The notes under the pieces are model-generated. The model made no database searches and was not told the DNA's origin. It saw only the letters and a list, made by a program, of their open reading frames with translations. A stretch of 64,000 nt of DNA from Tetrapyrgos nigripes (taxonomy: Eukaryota; Basidiomycota; Agaricomycetes; Agaricales; Campanellaceae). The stretch covers positions 930,001-994,000 of the forward strand of contig JAACJM010000003.1 in assembly GCA_013368315.1 (NCBI GenBank), given 5' to 3'. This document shows positions 23,532-35,669 of the stretch, in pieces (within the stretch, counting starts at the first letter, position 1; each line of letters starts with the position of its first letter). A program made the position numbers and the translations under genes.

Positions 23532-25450
23532 TAGGAGGAATTGTGGTTGAACTCGTCCGACTCTGATGTCATTCCGCGCATCCGTTCCAGCCGTGCCGTG
23601 GGCGTGAGATATATGAGCTACTCAGAACTACAATTGGATTGTCGAGCTACGTCTATTTCCCCACTGTATCTCTTTTGTGCTACTTCTGCAGAACCGGAAG
23701 CTGTTCTACAAATCTGTCTACGATAACCGACATTCTACATGCTGATTAGCTTCAAGTACCTTGGATAGCGAAGCATGTCGGATCATGTCGCGTTGTAGCC
23801 AAGACGAACTCTTTGGAATCTTGTTTTCGGAAATCGGGAGGCGACACACATCTCTTCACAGTCCCTGGAACCATGATACTGGTTAGCAGACGAACTTGCT
23901 GCCAACGCCTACCTGTTTCATTGGTTAACTTCGTCACAGGCCCAAGGGTCCTCAAGTCTATTGGTCACCGACGGTCTGCCGTTGGAACAATCTCAAGCTG
24001 CGCAATGACTTGAAGCGCCTTGTTTTCAGTTTTCCTTCTAGTGTTTGCCTTATGCGAGGGAGTGGCTGTTACGCATGGGGAGGAATAGAATCTTCGTGCT
24101 CCTAGTTGTCTTCGCCTGTAGGATCTCAGTTTTCAGCCCATATCCAGCTCTCAAGGACTGCTTTGGAATATGTGCGTCAGGCGTGGGTTTTTGTTTCCAT
24201 AGTCTATCTACCCAATAGGTGTGCTTCACCACGACTGACAAGCCAGAATAAGCTCTGTGGTGACTTTCTTCGCCTTCTGATCAGTGCCTCGACGTCGGTA
24301 TCAGTAATTCGAGCCACCTTCTTGGTCTCGTGCCCGTTGTTTTAATTTTCCTCGTCGTTCCGAACTCTCCCTCGTCTATGTGGGTTCAGACTTCTTTTGT
24401 GTTCCTATTTCCTTCCGTTCCGCTCTGTTTTCTGGTCAACTCGGAACGTTCTTTGACCTTTCGCCTTCCGTATCAGCTGCATAATCATGGGTTATAACCC
24501 CTATACGGTAAGTTCGATGAAATTGGACGTGTTGGATTCAAAAAAAAGCCCTTGAAAGGCCGTGTAGTGCCGTGTGAAGCTGTACAACAAATCTTACGGA
24601 CCACACCTCCTTCAGATACTGGTGGTGGTACTGCTTCTCAGTAACAGTGGCAAGCTCATCTAGCAGGCAATGACTACGCCCATGCCAATACCCATGTATA
24701 TTTGGTTCTGTGCATGAAACAAAGTTCTGGACCGCAGTAGCGAGTGGGAGTGGGGCAAAATATACACAGGAAGAGGATCTTTTTCGGTCTTGTTCGGAAA
24801 TCTCACGAACTTGAAGGTTAGAGCTGCAGATTCCCTCATGTTCACTTGTGACCTGGCTCGAATACCCGTACTTGGACTACACCAGGAACAACTGATCAAC
24901 TATTCATTGTGTTACGTCCTGAAAACTATGTATTTTGGGATCTTATTTGAGCTTCTACAGATTGCGATGATCACACGAACAAGCAAGGCCAATTTTACGT
25001 GCCACAGGGTTGAGTGGCGGATCTGCTATCGATAGTCGCACAATCTGTCTCTGATGGTTTGAAGACCCAGCACAGTGATCGAATTAGCCTACAGGCCATT
25101 CCACGTCGAGCAGTTCTCTCCACTGCATCTGCTGTAGATTTGCTGACCTGCTCGTTGACGATATGCAATGCGCTTGCGCCATTCTTTTCTTTTCTGGTTT
25201 GTCAAAAAAGAAGAAATTTCGATGGTCAGACAGCAAAATACCGAAACTCACAAGTTTTCATTCTTAGCTTTACGAGCAGTGGTTGACTGATCTGTGCTAC
25301 CTCATATATTATTTGGGCTATGATAGGCCAACGCATGTTACATACACTCGTTTTATGTCTCCTGCTGAAAGCCCGAATCCTTTCTTACCATTTCGTATAC
25401 TTGCAAGCAATCATTTTAGGTCCAATGACCCAAAACTAAGTGTGTAGCTC

Positions 25451-26448
25451 CCGCAATTCCAGTCACATTTTCGTCCAATGCTATTAGTGCTACTTGATCT
25501 CTCCAGCATCAACCAAAAAGATCCAGCAATTTGTATCCTTGAGAAACTTGACATCCCTTCAAGGTATGGCAGACTGCAGCTACAAATAATGAAGTGTCTT
25601 TACTATATATGTTTGCGCCACAGAGAATCCGAAAATCAAAGTGATCAAAAATGTCGGTTCCACTATTTCACTCAAGCTTCGACCCAGAAGCACTCGAGAT
25701 TAGTACCTGACAATGGAATACGTACGCAGAGAAGGAAATTTTCAAATGCAGAAGCAGAACTGATTTGGCGAAAGTATTATTTAAGTTGTTAAGGGAGTCC
25801 GAACCTACGTCGGAGCATTTACTAATGGACGGTTTTGGTCGTAAGTCAGTTTTATGCTCTTGGCATCGCTGAGTTTTCTGTCAGCAGGTGCAGCCTGAAG
25901 GCAAATCGAGAGGCAGCAACCATCTAGGTCCAAGGTCTTCAGTAGTAAATATACTATACGTATTCCACAATGCGAGTCACTTTTTCGTCCAATGTTGTCA
26001 GCGCCACTTGATCTCTCCAGCATTCTCTCCTGCAATCAAATAGCAAGAATTAGCAATATGAATCCTTGGCAAGATTGGAAAGATTGGCATCACCTCAAGG
26101 CATGGCAGACTACCGCTGTAATATGAATTCGTAGGTACCATATATGTTTGCGCCACAGAGAACCCAAAAAACAAAGCGATCAAATATCGGTTCCTCAATT
26201 TTCGGTGAAGTTTCGACCTAGAAGTACTCGAGATAAGTACCTGAACCTGACAATCATCTTGGGAAGACATACGCGAAGAAGAGATCTTTTGAAGATTGAG
26301 TTGGCATAAGCATTAAAGTGACTAAGTGTTGGTGACAGACGGTGGCAGTCCGTCCCTATGTCGGAGAATTCAATGGACGAATTTGGTAATAAAATATATC
26401 AGGTCCATGTTTTTAACATTACTGCCTTTGTGTCAGCAGGTGCAGCTC
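25451..26448 (+). repeat. Diverged direct tandem duplication, two units of about 0.45 kb
   Basis: Unit 1 (about 25451-25895) and unit 2 (about 25963-26448) share blocks in the same order. These are a TTCGTCCAATG..CTTGATCTCTCCAGCAT block, ATATGTTTGCGCCACAGAGAA, a CACTCGAGAT / TACTCGAGAT block with TAGTACCTGA / AAGTACCTGA, and finally GTCAGCAGGTGCAGC. Between the blocks the units differ by many substitutions and small indels. No protein is conserved across both, so this is an old non-coding duplication. Confidence 0.6.
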
Positions 26449-26916
26449 CGAGTCGAAAGCAAACCAGGTGAACTTGAGAACGAGAGTCGTAAGTACGCCC
26501 TGTGCCGAGAATGCCGAACCTGATGTGCCACTGTGGCTGCAATTGCCTCAAACAAGGATTTGGACCAATCAAAACCTCAGAGGCCTGTCTAGCCAATTGA
26601 GAGACAGAGTGGGGGGCACCATGATTACAATTAGGCACAAATTTCCCAATTGTTATGATACGACTGGCTGCAGTCGATAGAGAAAGAAAGTAGCTACGTC
26701 GGCGTATTTGTTCATACTCTACTTGGATTTCATATTGTTGATCTGACGATTTGATCTCCTCCACTACTATAGTACTTACTGTAGAAATGGCACGTCACTG
26801 TTGAGTCTCCAGAAAGGAAAAAGTACAATCAATAAGTAAGTAATATACATGCCCAGAAAAATCATAAATCAAAACTGGGGCGATCGATGTCTTCACCACT
26901 GTTCTTCCCCGGGCCA

Positions 26917-28450
26917 TCATTCAGCAAAATCATCATCGTGAACCCAAAACTCATCAGCTAAATACCGTTCGTCTTCCGAGTCTCCTTCCTGCCCCCCTTC
27001 GAAGTCCAAGTCGGGTTCTGCTGTTCCCTTCTGACTCCTCGAGTGCCCAAAACCCCAAACATCCAACACCGTTGCATCCTTTCGATTAGTCGCAGTGACG
27101 CACCATCTTCCCTCAAAGGCGACTTGCCAGACGCCTGTTACACCGACCAGTAATTCTCTAAGCATGGTGCCCCCACCCACTGCTGCTGCTGCACCTGCAC
27201 CGGTGTCAGAAGTACTGGAAGCACTCAAAGCATTAGCCTTCTCCTTCAACTCCCTAACATCCCACATCTTCAACGTCCCATCACCCCCACTCACCACCTT
27301 AAACTCATCGTGTTGAAAACACGTAATCGCTCCCGTATGTGCTAGCGTTTGCAGTAACCTTCCAGTGTCAGGATCCCAGATGCGTAAAGTAGCGTCTGCT
27401 GCAGCGGAGACGAGATAGGAAGGAGATAGGCGTAGAAGCCCGACGAGGGAGGTGTGCCCTGTTAGAGTGTGTAGACATGTCCCGTTGGTGGTTGACCAGA
27501 TTCGGACGGTAGTGTCCATGGAGCTGGAATAGATTTGAGAGCGGGAAGGGTCGAGGGCGACAGAGTAGACTGAGTGAAAGAAAGAAAGAAAGAAAGCATT
27601 AGTCGTTTGTATACAAATCATTGAACAAGTAGTACTGAAAGGTCTATTCACCTTTCTGCGTATGCCCCACCAACACCCATTTACACTTGCCCGTAATAAC
27701 ATCCCAAACCCTAACCGTACAATCATAGGACCCACTTACAAGGGTCCTTCCCCTCGCCGCAAGGGAACGAACAACATGATCATGTCCTTCCAGATAAAAT
27801 CTATGATATGGGTTGTCGTTTTCGTCTGCGTTGGTCTCGGCCCCGGTCGCGATCGTTGTCTTTTGATATCGATACTCTGGTTCCCCCCTCCTCGGTAACA
27901 TCCAAACCCTCAACGAATGATCTCTCGAACCCGACACAATCAACGGTCGTTTGGGCCATCTTTCCTTCCTCGTCACACCAGTGCTGTGGCCCGTAGGATC
28001 GCCATGTTCATCGAGCACCTCGACATCCACATCCACAAGCTCGGGCTTCACGATAGCTAGACACCGAACTGTGCTTGTATGTCCTCCGAATACGTGTTTT
28101 GGTTTACACTCTTCCTCCTCTTCCTCTGAATTCAAATCCCAAACCCTAACCGTGCGATCTATACCCCCACTAACCACTATATCCTCATTTCCATCTCCAT
28201 CTCCATCTCTATCTCCACTAGGCGCTACCACCAAACCCCAAACACCCCCTTCATGTCCTATCAGTTTCTTCTCTAGCTTTCCTGTGAGAAGAGACCAAAC
28301 ACAGATGGAACTGTCGTCCGACGCAGAAATAACACGCGGTCGTGGTTTAAGAGTCAAGAGAAGAGAGGTGATGACGGAGTGACCGTGTGCAGGGAAAGAC
28401 AAGTGCTTGGGCTTGGGCTGCCTCTTGATACTTGCGGTGGAGCTGGACAT
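26917..28450 (-). CDS. WD40-repeat protein, Cdc4-like paralogue without F-box, two exons
   Basis: Exon 1 is 28450-27652 and exon 2 is 27569-26917. The product is about 480 residues of eight WD40 repeats, recognisable by endings such as DSSICVW, DRTVRVW, DHSLRVW, DCTVRVW, DTTVRIW and DATLRIW. A short acidic tail follows. It is clearly a paralogue of the next gene (29231-33203): repeat order, the position of the intron after HTQK, and phrases such as GHTSTVRCLAIVKPE are shared. The F-box and dimerisation region upstream of the first blade are missing, and the sequence before the ATG shows no similarity to them. Without an F-box it should not bind Skp1, so it may act as a decoy or adaptor, or simply be a truncated copy. 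The frame is intact throughout, which argues for a functional gene. Confidence 0.8.
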
Positions 28451-28952
28451 GCTTGAGGGAGGAACTGTAGAGTTATTGGCGCTCAAATGCCCCACTTGGA
28501 CTGGATATCGATGTGCTAGCGCTCAGCGCCAGCGAGCTTGAAGTTGTTTAATCAAGGGGGATACTTACCCTTTTCTCGGGGGTCGGTCACCCATCAGCCA
28601 AAAACTGGTTTAACATCGGTGGAAAGGCGCTCAGAAGAAAAAGAAACACGAAAAGCTAACGGCTGAACTAAGGATGCAGGCGGTGGTTGTTTGTTGTTTT
28701 GCAATTTGGCATAGACAATTAGCAAGACCAGCAAATTCCAAAGAGTTCAGCCTAAAGTACCAGTACCAGTAGTCACTGTAAGCTTGCAACTGCAAAGAAC
28801 AATCATGAATCCAATTGTCAAATGTACTGTGATAAAACATGGATAACATTAACGATTAACGACGACTAGGTACGTAGGGGAAAAAAATTAAACCGTAAAG
28901 AAACAGGGAAACAGGTCAGACAGAACAGACATGAATAAAAGCTAGCTTCGTC

Positions 28953-28979
28953 ATGATGATGATGATGATGATGATGATC
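28953..28979 (+). repeat. (ATG)n microsatellite
   Basis: Nine consecutive ATG/TGA-phase trinucleotides, bounded by TC and ATCATAAG. It lies between the two WD40 genes and outside any coding frame called here. Confidence 0.9.
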
Positions 28980-29003
28980 ATAAGTACAGGGATGATCGAT
29001 GAT

Positions 29004-29026
29004 GGAGAGAGAGAGAGAGAGAGAGA
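29004..29026 (+). repeat. (GA)n microsatellite
   Basis: About eleven GA dinucleotides just downstream of the ATG run, non-coding. Confidence 0.9.
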
Positions 29027-29230
29027 AAGAAAACATAAAGCCGCAGCGTATGCATACACACACTTTCAACATGTACTCGAGTAGCATTTGCTGCCTGTAG
29101 CAAGTCGCAACATCAAACACCAACTGGACTTGTGGGTTGGACAAGCAGCCTCTCCAAAACAAAAACTCGTCCAAAACTCGTCTTGAAAACCAGAGTGCAG
29201 AATCCAGAATGCAAGAGTCCATTCACAACT

Positions 29231-32200
29231 TTACATCCACCTCTTCCTCGTCGCATGTCCATGTCCATGACCACCATGTCTCTCCTCCCTTTCCCTTTCC
29301 CCCCTTTCCCTCTTCCTCGACCCCCCAACACCTCCACCCCCACCGTAGCCATGGCCGTGACCACCAGTAATAGGCCCAGGACTAGGCGTATCATTCCCAC
29401 TCCCACTCCCACTTCCACTTCCACTTCCACTATCGTGCCCACCACCACCACCACCACCACCACCACCGACACTTCCACTTAGACTTTCCATCTCTGCGTC
29501 TCCATCTGGGTCAATCATCTGACTCTGACTTTGACTTTCCGAGTTTATAGTGGCACTGGACATCATGCCAGTACTAGGGGTAGCGGTGGTCGAGGAAACA
29601 GGGGTGGCAGCAGCAGCAACAGATGCACCTCGTCTTGTAGTAACCCCCATACCAGCACCAGCACCAGCACTAACACCAGCACCAACACCAACACCAACAC
29701 CAGCACTCGTACCAGCACCCCTCATCAAGCTACCTTGTCGTTTATGTCCAAAATGCCCTTGTCCTTGTCCTTGTCCTTGTCCTTGCTGCATCTGGCTCTG
29801 GTTATGTTGAGAATGTCTCGTATTGATCCTCGATCCACCCGCTGCGTTCGTGTGAGACTTGTTATTGTTATTGTTGTTGATGCGATGATGCTGACGACTT
29901 TTTCCACTTCCACTCCCAGTCCCACTCTCACCTCTAGGAATCAACTCAACCTCAACCTCAATCGGGTCTTCCTCATCCTCATCCCCATACCCGTACCCAT
30001 ACACATCTTCATCCCCATCCCCATCCCCATCTCGATCTACTCCCCCCGACGTCGTAGTCGTAGTCGTCGCAGACCCAGATCTGGATCTAGTTCGGTTTCT
30101 AGACGGAGGAGCAGAGAGACCGTCCATGCTGGCGTCGACATCTACATCTACATCTGCATCGGGATTGGCGTCCGGGTCGTGGGGGTAAACATCGACATCG
30201 ACATCAACATCAACATTAAAATAATGCCCATCGTTGACGTTGACGTTATTGTCTTCTTCGACAACATCCATCGCATCGTCTCTCTTCTTCGCTTTGCCTT
30301 TACCATTCCCGTTTCCGTTTCCATTTCCGCTGCTTTTACTGTTCCCCGTCCCCTTCCCAGTCCCCTTGACCACACCTTTGCCTTTACTTCTATTCGTGGT
30401 AGCCGTCGTCGTCGTCTTTCCCAACGCATGATTACCCTTCACACCCGTTCTATCTTTATCTCTCTCCTTCCCCTTCCCCTTCCCCTTCCCCTTCCAAAAA
30501 AACTCGGGAGCCATCGGGTCTTCATCATCACTACCATCTCGTTCTTCCTCTTCCTCATCACTATAACCTCCAAAAGTGTTATACCCATCTTCCCATTCCT
30601 CGTCATACATCCCCCCAGGAGGTTCTCCAACCCAATCTTCTTCACCTGTGTACAGGTCTTCTTCGTCTTCTCTTTGATCGGGAGTGAGACCGAGACCGAG
30701 AGTAGCGCCAGTACCGTCGTCGTCTGTTTCGGGGCCTGCTAAAAAAAGAGGTTAGAGTAAAATAGAATTAAAAAAAATAAAAACACTCACCCGTACTATT
30801 ACTCCTCCCAAAATCCCAAACATCCAACACCGTCACATCATTTCGATTACTCGCACTAACACACCATCTTCCCTCAAAGGCGACTTGCCAGACACCTGTT
30901 ATACCAACCAATAAATCTCTAACCACTGTACCTCCTCCTCCTACAGCTGCTCCTCCTCCCCCAGCTGCTCCAGGGACACCAACTACTCCTCCAGCCCCAC
31001 CAGCATTCGAAACAGAAACCACACTATTACTATTATTATTCGCCTGCTCCTTCAACTCCCCCACATCCCACATCTTCAAAGTCCCATCACTCCCACTCAA
31101 CACTTTAAACTCGTCATGTTGAAAACACGTAATCGCTCCTGTATGGGCTGCCAAGGTTTGTAACAACCTCCCAGTGTCTGGGTCCCAAATCCGTAAAGTG
31201 GAATCTGCTGCGGCAGAGACGAGGTAGGATGGGGAGAGACCTAGGAGACCGACGAGGGAGGTGTGGCCTGTTAGAGTGTGGAGACATGTTCCAGTGGTGG
31301 TTGACCAGATTCGGACGGTTCCGTCCATGGAGCCGGAACAGGCTTGGGAGCGGGAAGGGTCGAGGACGACAGAGTAGACTGAAAAAATGATTAGAATAAT
31401 GTCAACTTTTTCTTTCTTGTTACTCACCCTTCTGCGTATGCCCCACCAACACCCACCTACACCTCCCAGTAATAATATCCCAAATCCTGACTGTACAATC
31501 ATAACTCCCACTGACCAACGTTCTTCCCCGTGCAGCCAACGCCCGAACGGCATGATCATGACCTTCCAAGTGAAGACGGTGATAAGGGTTTTCTTTGACA
31601 TCCGGTTCAGCATCTGGATCTTCTTCGGCGTTTTCTGGGTCGGGGTTGTGTTCGGGAACAAGGGAAGAAGGATCAGCATCAGCGTCCATGTCTAGCACGG
31701 GATCGTTATTAACCCTAAACTCATACTCGACCTCTCCCTTTCTCGGCAAGGTCCAAACCCTCAACGAATGATCCCTACTCCCCGTGACAATCAACGGCCT
31801 CTTGGGCCATTTTTCCCTTTTCACAACACCGGTAGGTCTCCCATCTTCATCTACCACGTCTACATCCACCATTTCGGGTTTGACGATAGCAAGACATCGA
31901 ACGGTAGAAGTGTGACCACCAAAGATGTGTTTACAATGACGGGTTTTACCGTCTGGACCGCTGCCCAATTTGTGATCGTCTGGGTTATCTGATAAATCCC
32001 AAATGCGAACTGTCCGATCGGTGCTGCCACTGACGAGGACATCGCCACTGGCCGCCAAGGCCCAAACACCTCCTTCGTGACCCTCCAACCTCTTTTCCAG
32101 CCTGCCGGTCTTTGGACTCCATACATTAATGGAATGATCATCGGATGCGCTAATTATACGGCCATGTGAGAATATGAGGCAAGTGACGACTGAATGGCCA

Positions 32201-33203
32201 TGAGCAGGGAATGAAATGTGTTTGGGGTCTGGGTTGGAGAGCCATTTTGTTCGGGTGAGATGGCGGGATTTGAAGAGGATTTTGTAGGGATGGGGAAGGA
32301 AGAGATGGCTGGGAAAAGGATGCCGACGTCTACGGGCATATATAGCATTAGCAAAGGCTTGTTCTGATTCGCCGCCAAACCAAATCTTGGTAGACTTGAG
32401 TAGATCTCGCCATAAGACGGGATCCGAGTCGATGATGGCTCTCCAGGTTTTGGAGACCCTGGAGGCGCGGACGAGAGCGGGGAAGGGAAGGAAGGAGAGG
32501 ATGTGTGAGACGAGTTCTGGAGGAAGGAGGGTGAGAAAGTCTCTTGCGAGAGTGGGAGTCAGAACGGAGTGAAGAGTTCGCAGGACGGGTAGAGGCGAAT
32601 GACGCAAGAGGGTTAAAAGGAGATGGGACTGGAGTTGGGGAGGCAGAGCGATAAAGTGGTTGACGAGATTGGGTAAAGCGAGCAGGGTGGTTACTGATAA
32701 ATCGGGCTGAAAGGGAGCGGTATTTTGCTGGGGAGGCGGGGGCGATGGGGGAGCGGATGGCCAGATGGATTCGGGAGGAGGAGAAGGCGGGGCGGCAGGG
32801 ACCCGTTGTTTCTTCCTGGGGGTCTGTTCATCGTCATGGGAGCGTTTCTTCCCCCATAGCGTTCCAGGGCGTCTGAGAGACCCAGGACGGTGGAATTGGA
32901 AGCGTCGTCTTCACGCAGCATGCGCCATCCCCTGCCTGAAGCGAGTTGCTGGTCGTCGTGCATCTCGTGGTCTCCGTCGTCGCCATCGCTGAAGATGGCT
33001 CTGGCACCTCCTGGAAAGGTGAGAGAAAAGTGACGGAGAGACTGGGGGAGAGTGGCGTGGAGAAGGGGATAGTTTTTTGGGTCCTGTGGTTCTGTAGGAG
33101 ACGGAAGCGACGGAAGGGGGATTGGAGCGTAGGTCGTCGTCGTCGTCGTCGTTGTGACGACGGTAGTGGTGTTGACGGACGGCTGCAGGCTCAGCTTGGC
33201 CAT
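29231..33203 (-). CDS. F-box/WD40 protein of Cdc4/Pop1/FBXW7 type, three exons
   Basis: Exons are 33203-31428, 31378-30791 and 30738-29231. This is the substrate receptor of an SCF ubiquitin ligase, expected to be nuclear. Order of parts: a disordered N-terminus; a helical dimerisation-like segment (LRHSPLPVLRTLHSVLTP); an F-box (LLPPELVSHILSFLPFPAL ... WRAIIDSDPVLWRDLL); then eight WD40 repeats (GHEGGVWALAASGDVLVSGS, DRTVRIWDLS and so on). The tail is about 500 residues of acidic and low-complexity sequence (GKGKGKGKE, VDVDVDVDV, Gly runs) in the last exon. The N-terminal frame from ATG 33203 changes by one base near 32862, in a run of five G: upstream reads ...SDALERYGG, downstream KKRSHDDEQTPRKKQ. 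One extra G would join them; no intron fits. The start could also be 33254, but that would overlap the divergent gene's start. Confidence 0.8.
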
Positions 33204-33231
33204 AACGCAAGGACGCTCAACCCCACGTGAC
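33204..33231. promoter_or_regulatory. 28-bp divergent start-codon interval with a CACGTG box
   Basis: The ATG of the F-box/WD40 gene (minus, 33203) and the ATG of gene X1 (plus, 33232) are only 28 bp apart. The interval contains the palindrome CACGTG at 33224-33229, the core site of bHLH (Cbf1/USF/Myc-type) factors. Transcription must start within or near the opposing coding regions, so the 5' leaders probably overlap. Confidence 0.55.
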
Positions 33232-35669
33232 ATGGATGAGCCTTTTTCACTCAAGTCGTATTCCTCCCCACTCGTCGCTTCCCAGACAGACGTCTATGTC
33301 ACTGTGGCGGGCGACGGCGTCCATGTCCTCGACGTCGGTGAACTGCATACCATCCTCTCGCTCAACAGAAAGGCTACTCTTGCAAAGACCAGCGTAGTGG
33401 GCAGTGTATTCACCACCTTTGCTGCCCGCCAAAACACGCTTGTCGTATGGACAGAAGACGTCTCTGCGTCCATTGCCGAACGAGCAAAACAAAAAGTCCA
33501 GGAAATCACTGTCGACCATTCCATTGACTTTTTGCACCCGTCTGTCCTCCAATCAAAACACGGCCATCTTACAAGACTGGATCAAACCCTCTCTGTTCAC
33601 TATCCAGCAGATATCCTTGCTTCCTTTTATTTCGACGATTGCCTCGTCTCCTTTACCACCACCTCGGTCCAAGTCGTTCATCCAGAATCCCTTTCCCTGC
33701 TTCACGACATCCCCATCCCCACCCCAAAAAACATCCTCTCATGCACATGCAGCCAATCCGGCTTCATCTCCATCCTCCTCACAGACGGCACCTGGTCCTC
33801 CTATCAGCTAGCCCCTCCTTCTCTAATCCCACTCGAAACTCTGACCCTCTCTTCCACTCTCTCATCACCCTCCCTCCTCTCCCTCGGTTCATCTTACGTC
33901 CTTCTCGCATCCGTCTCCAATAACCAAGTCGTCTTGCTCCTTTGGGACCTCGCGTTTTCAGTCCTACTTTCCTCACGGACCATTCCATTGCCTTCCCCTT
34001 CCATACACCCACACCTCGTCTCATATGACAGAGGCAACGTCTTACTCGTTCTGTCTGATAAAAAGAAGAAATCAACCTCTCTTCTAATCATCCCAACGTC
34101 CCTCCCTCTTACATCCTCTCTCGCATACGCCATGTCCCAAAGCAAACCTACCGAGCCTTGGTTGGCTTCATCTTCATCCTCTCACACAGACCTGACAAAC
34201 TCTGAAAAAAATCTCCTCGCATCTATAAATGCTAAAGCGTTTTTCGATCACGTCCAAGCCAACAGTTTGGGATACAATTTTACTCAAACCCTTTTGTGGA
34301 CGCTTTTTGGCCTCGACGTCTACACACCCGAGTCGAGTAAAATAATCCAATACCTAATCACCCATGGACTCGTTTCTTCTTCCATGGTGTCAAAGTATGG
34401 CGGGTTGTTGGGTGTGTTGAGGGTCAAGGGGGATTGGGTAAGTCGTTTTTTTAAAATTTAACATTCATCCTTACATATCTTAAACAGCCTACAATCCTCC
34501 ACATCCTCCGCCATTCCTCTGTACCAGATCTAACCGAACAACAAGTCATCTCGGCTCTCGCTGTGGTTTTGGGGAATCATCTTCGTTCTTCTGCCTCCAA
34601 TGCCAATGATGAAGTTATGCAAATTGACACCGACGTCGGCAACGGGAACGCCAACACCAACGGGGATGGGGATGGGGACATCCCCTCCCTAGTACTCTTT
34701 TTATCTATCATTCTTTCACCTTCACCTTGTTCATCGTCGTCGTCTTCACCTTCCCCGACACCGACACCCAGATGGCTCCACTCCCAATCATCCCTCCGAC
34801 TCGCTCTTCGTACGGCTTTAATTTCATCTTTAACGTCTTCTTCGTCATCTGCATCTTCGACGTCAAACTCGGCGTCGGCATTACCGACATCATCGATACC
34901 GACAACGACGACCACACCTACATCTACCCTAGACCCCCTAACCATCCTCTTCCCACTCTTTCAAATCCTTATTGGATGGGTACGGGTGCATACTAAAATC
35001 TCGAATACCGCTTTGAAGCTACCCAGTAAAAAAATGAAGAAAGTGGGCAAGAAGACGAAAACGAAGGAGATGAAGAAGATGAAGACAAAGGGTCAAAATC
35101 CAGGAAAAGGGCTAGCAGAGGATGTTGACGACGAGGAAGTCGAAGTCGAAGCAGAAGCAGAAGAGCCAGGGCCACAGCCAGGAGAAGGTACACCGACACA
35201 CGTACCCATACCCCCCCTCCAACCAACTCTACTCTTCCTAACCTCCCTCCTGGACGTTGCGTATCCTTTTCTCTCTACTTCTACTTCTTCGTCGTCGTCA
35301 TCGTCATTAACGACTCTCCTAACAACCCTCTCACAAACCTACATCCCTACCCTTCTCGAGATAATCGAACAGGGGGAACCACTGAGGGGGGCTTTGGAGG
35401 GGTTTGCGAGGGTTGCTTCAGATTCTGTCGCTGGAGAAGGAGGCGAAGGTGGGGTAGACGACAACGACAACGATGACGACAACGAGGGTGTTGGCTCTAT
35501 CGCTGGAAAACATAATAAGAAGAATGACAAGATGAAGGGGAAAGGCCAGATGAAGATGAAAGGAAAAGGAAAAGGAAAAGACCTAGATTGGCGTCAACGT
35601 AGGAAAATGCTGCATGAGATGGAAGGTATGGCGGTTGGGTTGTATAGGTTGGAGGAGGTGGTGTTGTAG
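33232..35669 (+). CDS. Gene X1: beta-propeller-like protein with low-complexity C-terminal half, 795 aa
   Basis: Exons are 33232-34437 and 34488-35669, with a 50-bp intron (GTAAGT..AACAG). The first about 330 residues alternate short beta-strand-like blocks (DVYVTVAGDGVHVLDVGELH, VVLLLWDLAFSVLL), as in WD40-like propellers. A helical middle follows (LITHGLVSSSMVSKYGGLLGVL). The second half has Ser/Thr/Pro and Asp/Glu tracts, basic KGKGKGK runs and a conserved C-terminus (LDWRQRRKMLHEMEGMAVGLYRLEEVVL). The layout recalls nucleolar propeller proteins such as NOL11/Utp8, but this is a guess from architecture. It shares a 28-bp divergent promoter with the F-box gene. X1 is the only complete copy; X2 and X3 downstream are broken. 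Confidence 0.65.

Larger units (their letters stand above)
22657..26916. other. Gene-poor region (about 4.3 kb)
   Basis: No intact gene could be supported. The region holds one short frame with a RING-like end (23349-23531, minus) and a diverged direct duplication (25451-26448), listed separately. The remaining short frames look random. Confidence 0.4.
28451..29230. other. Intergenic region with microsatellites
   Basis: No gene. Two simple repeats occur: an ATG/CAT trinucleotide run at 28953-28979 and a GA dinucleotide run at 29004-29026. Confidence 0.6.

Noticed and set aside
28951..29030. Microsatellites as a CRISPR-like or regulatory array
   Set aside because: Simple tri- and dinucleotide runs without spacers; this is eukaryotic DNA.
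29531..30742. 403-codon plus-strand open frame with repeated Thr/Ser and hydrophobic runs
   Set aside because: It is the antisense of the low-complexity last exon of the F-box/WD40 gene; repeats such as GATGTC and TTCCCC open all frames.
34708..34996. Short open frames in other phases over the Ser/Thr/Asp-rich half of X1
   Set aside because: They arise from the low-complexity codons; only the X1 frame joins across the intron and reaches the conserved C-terminus.
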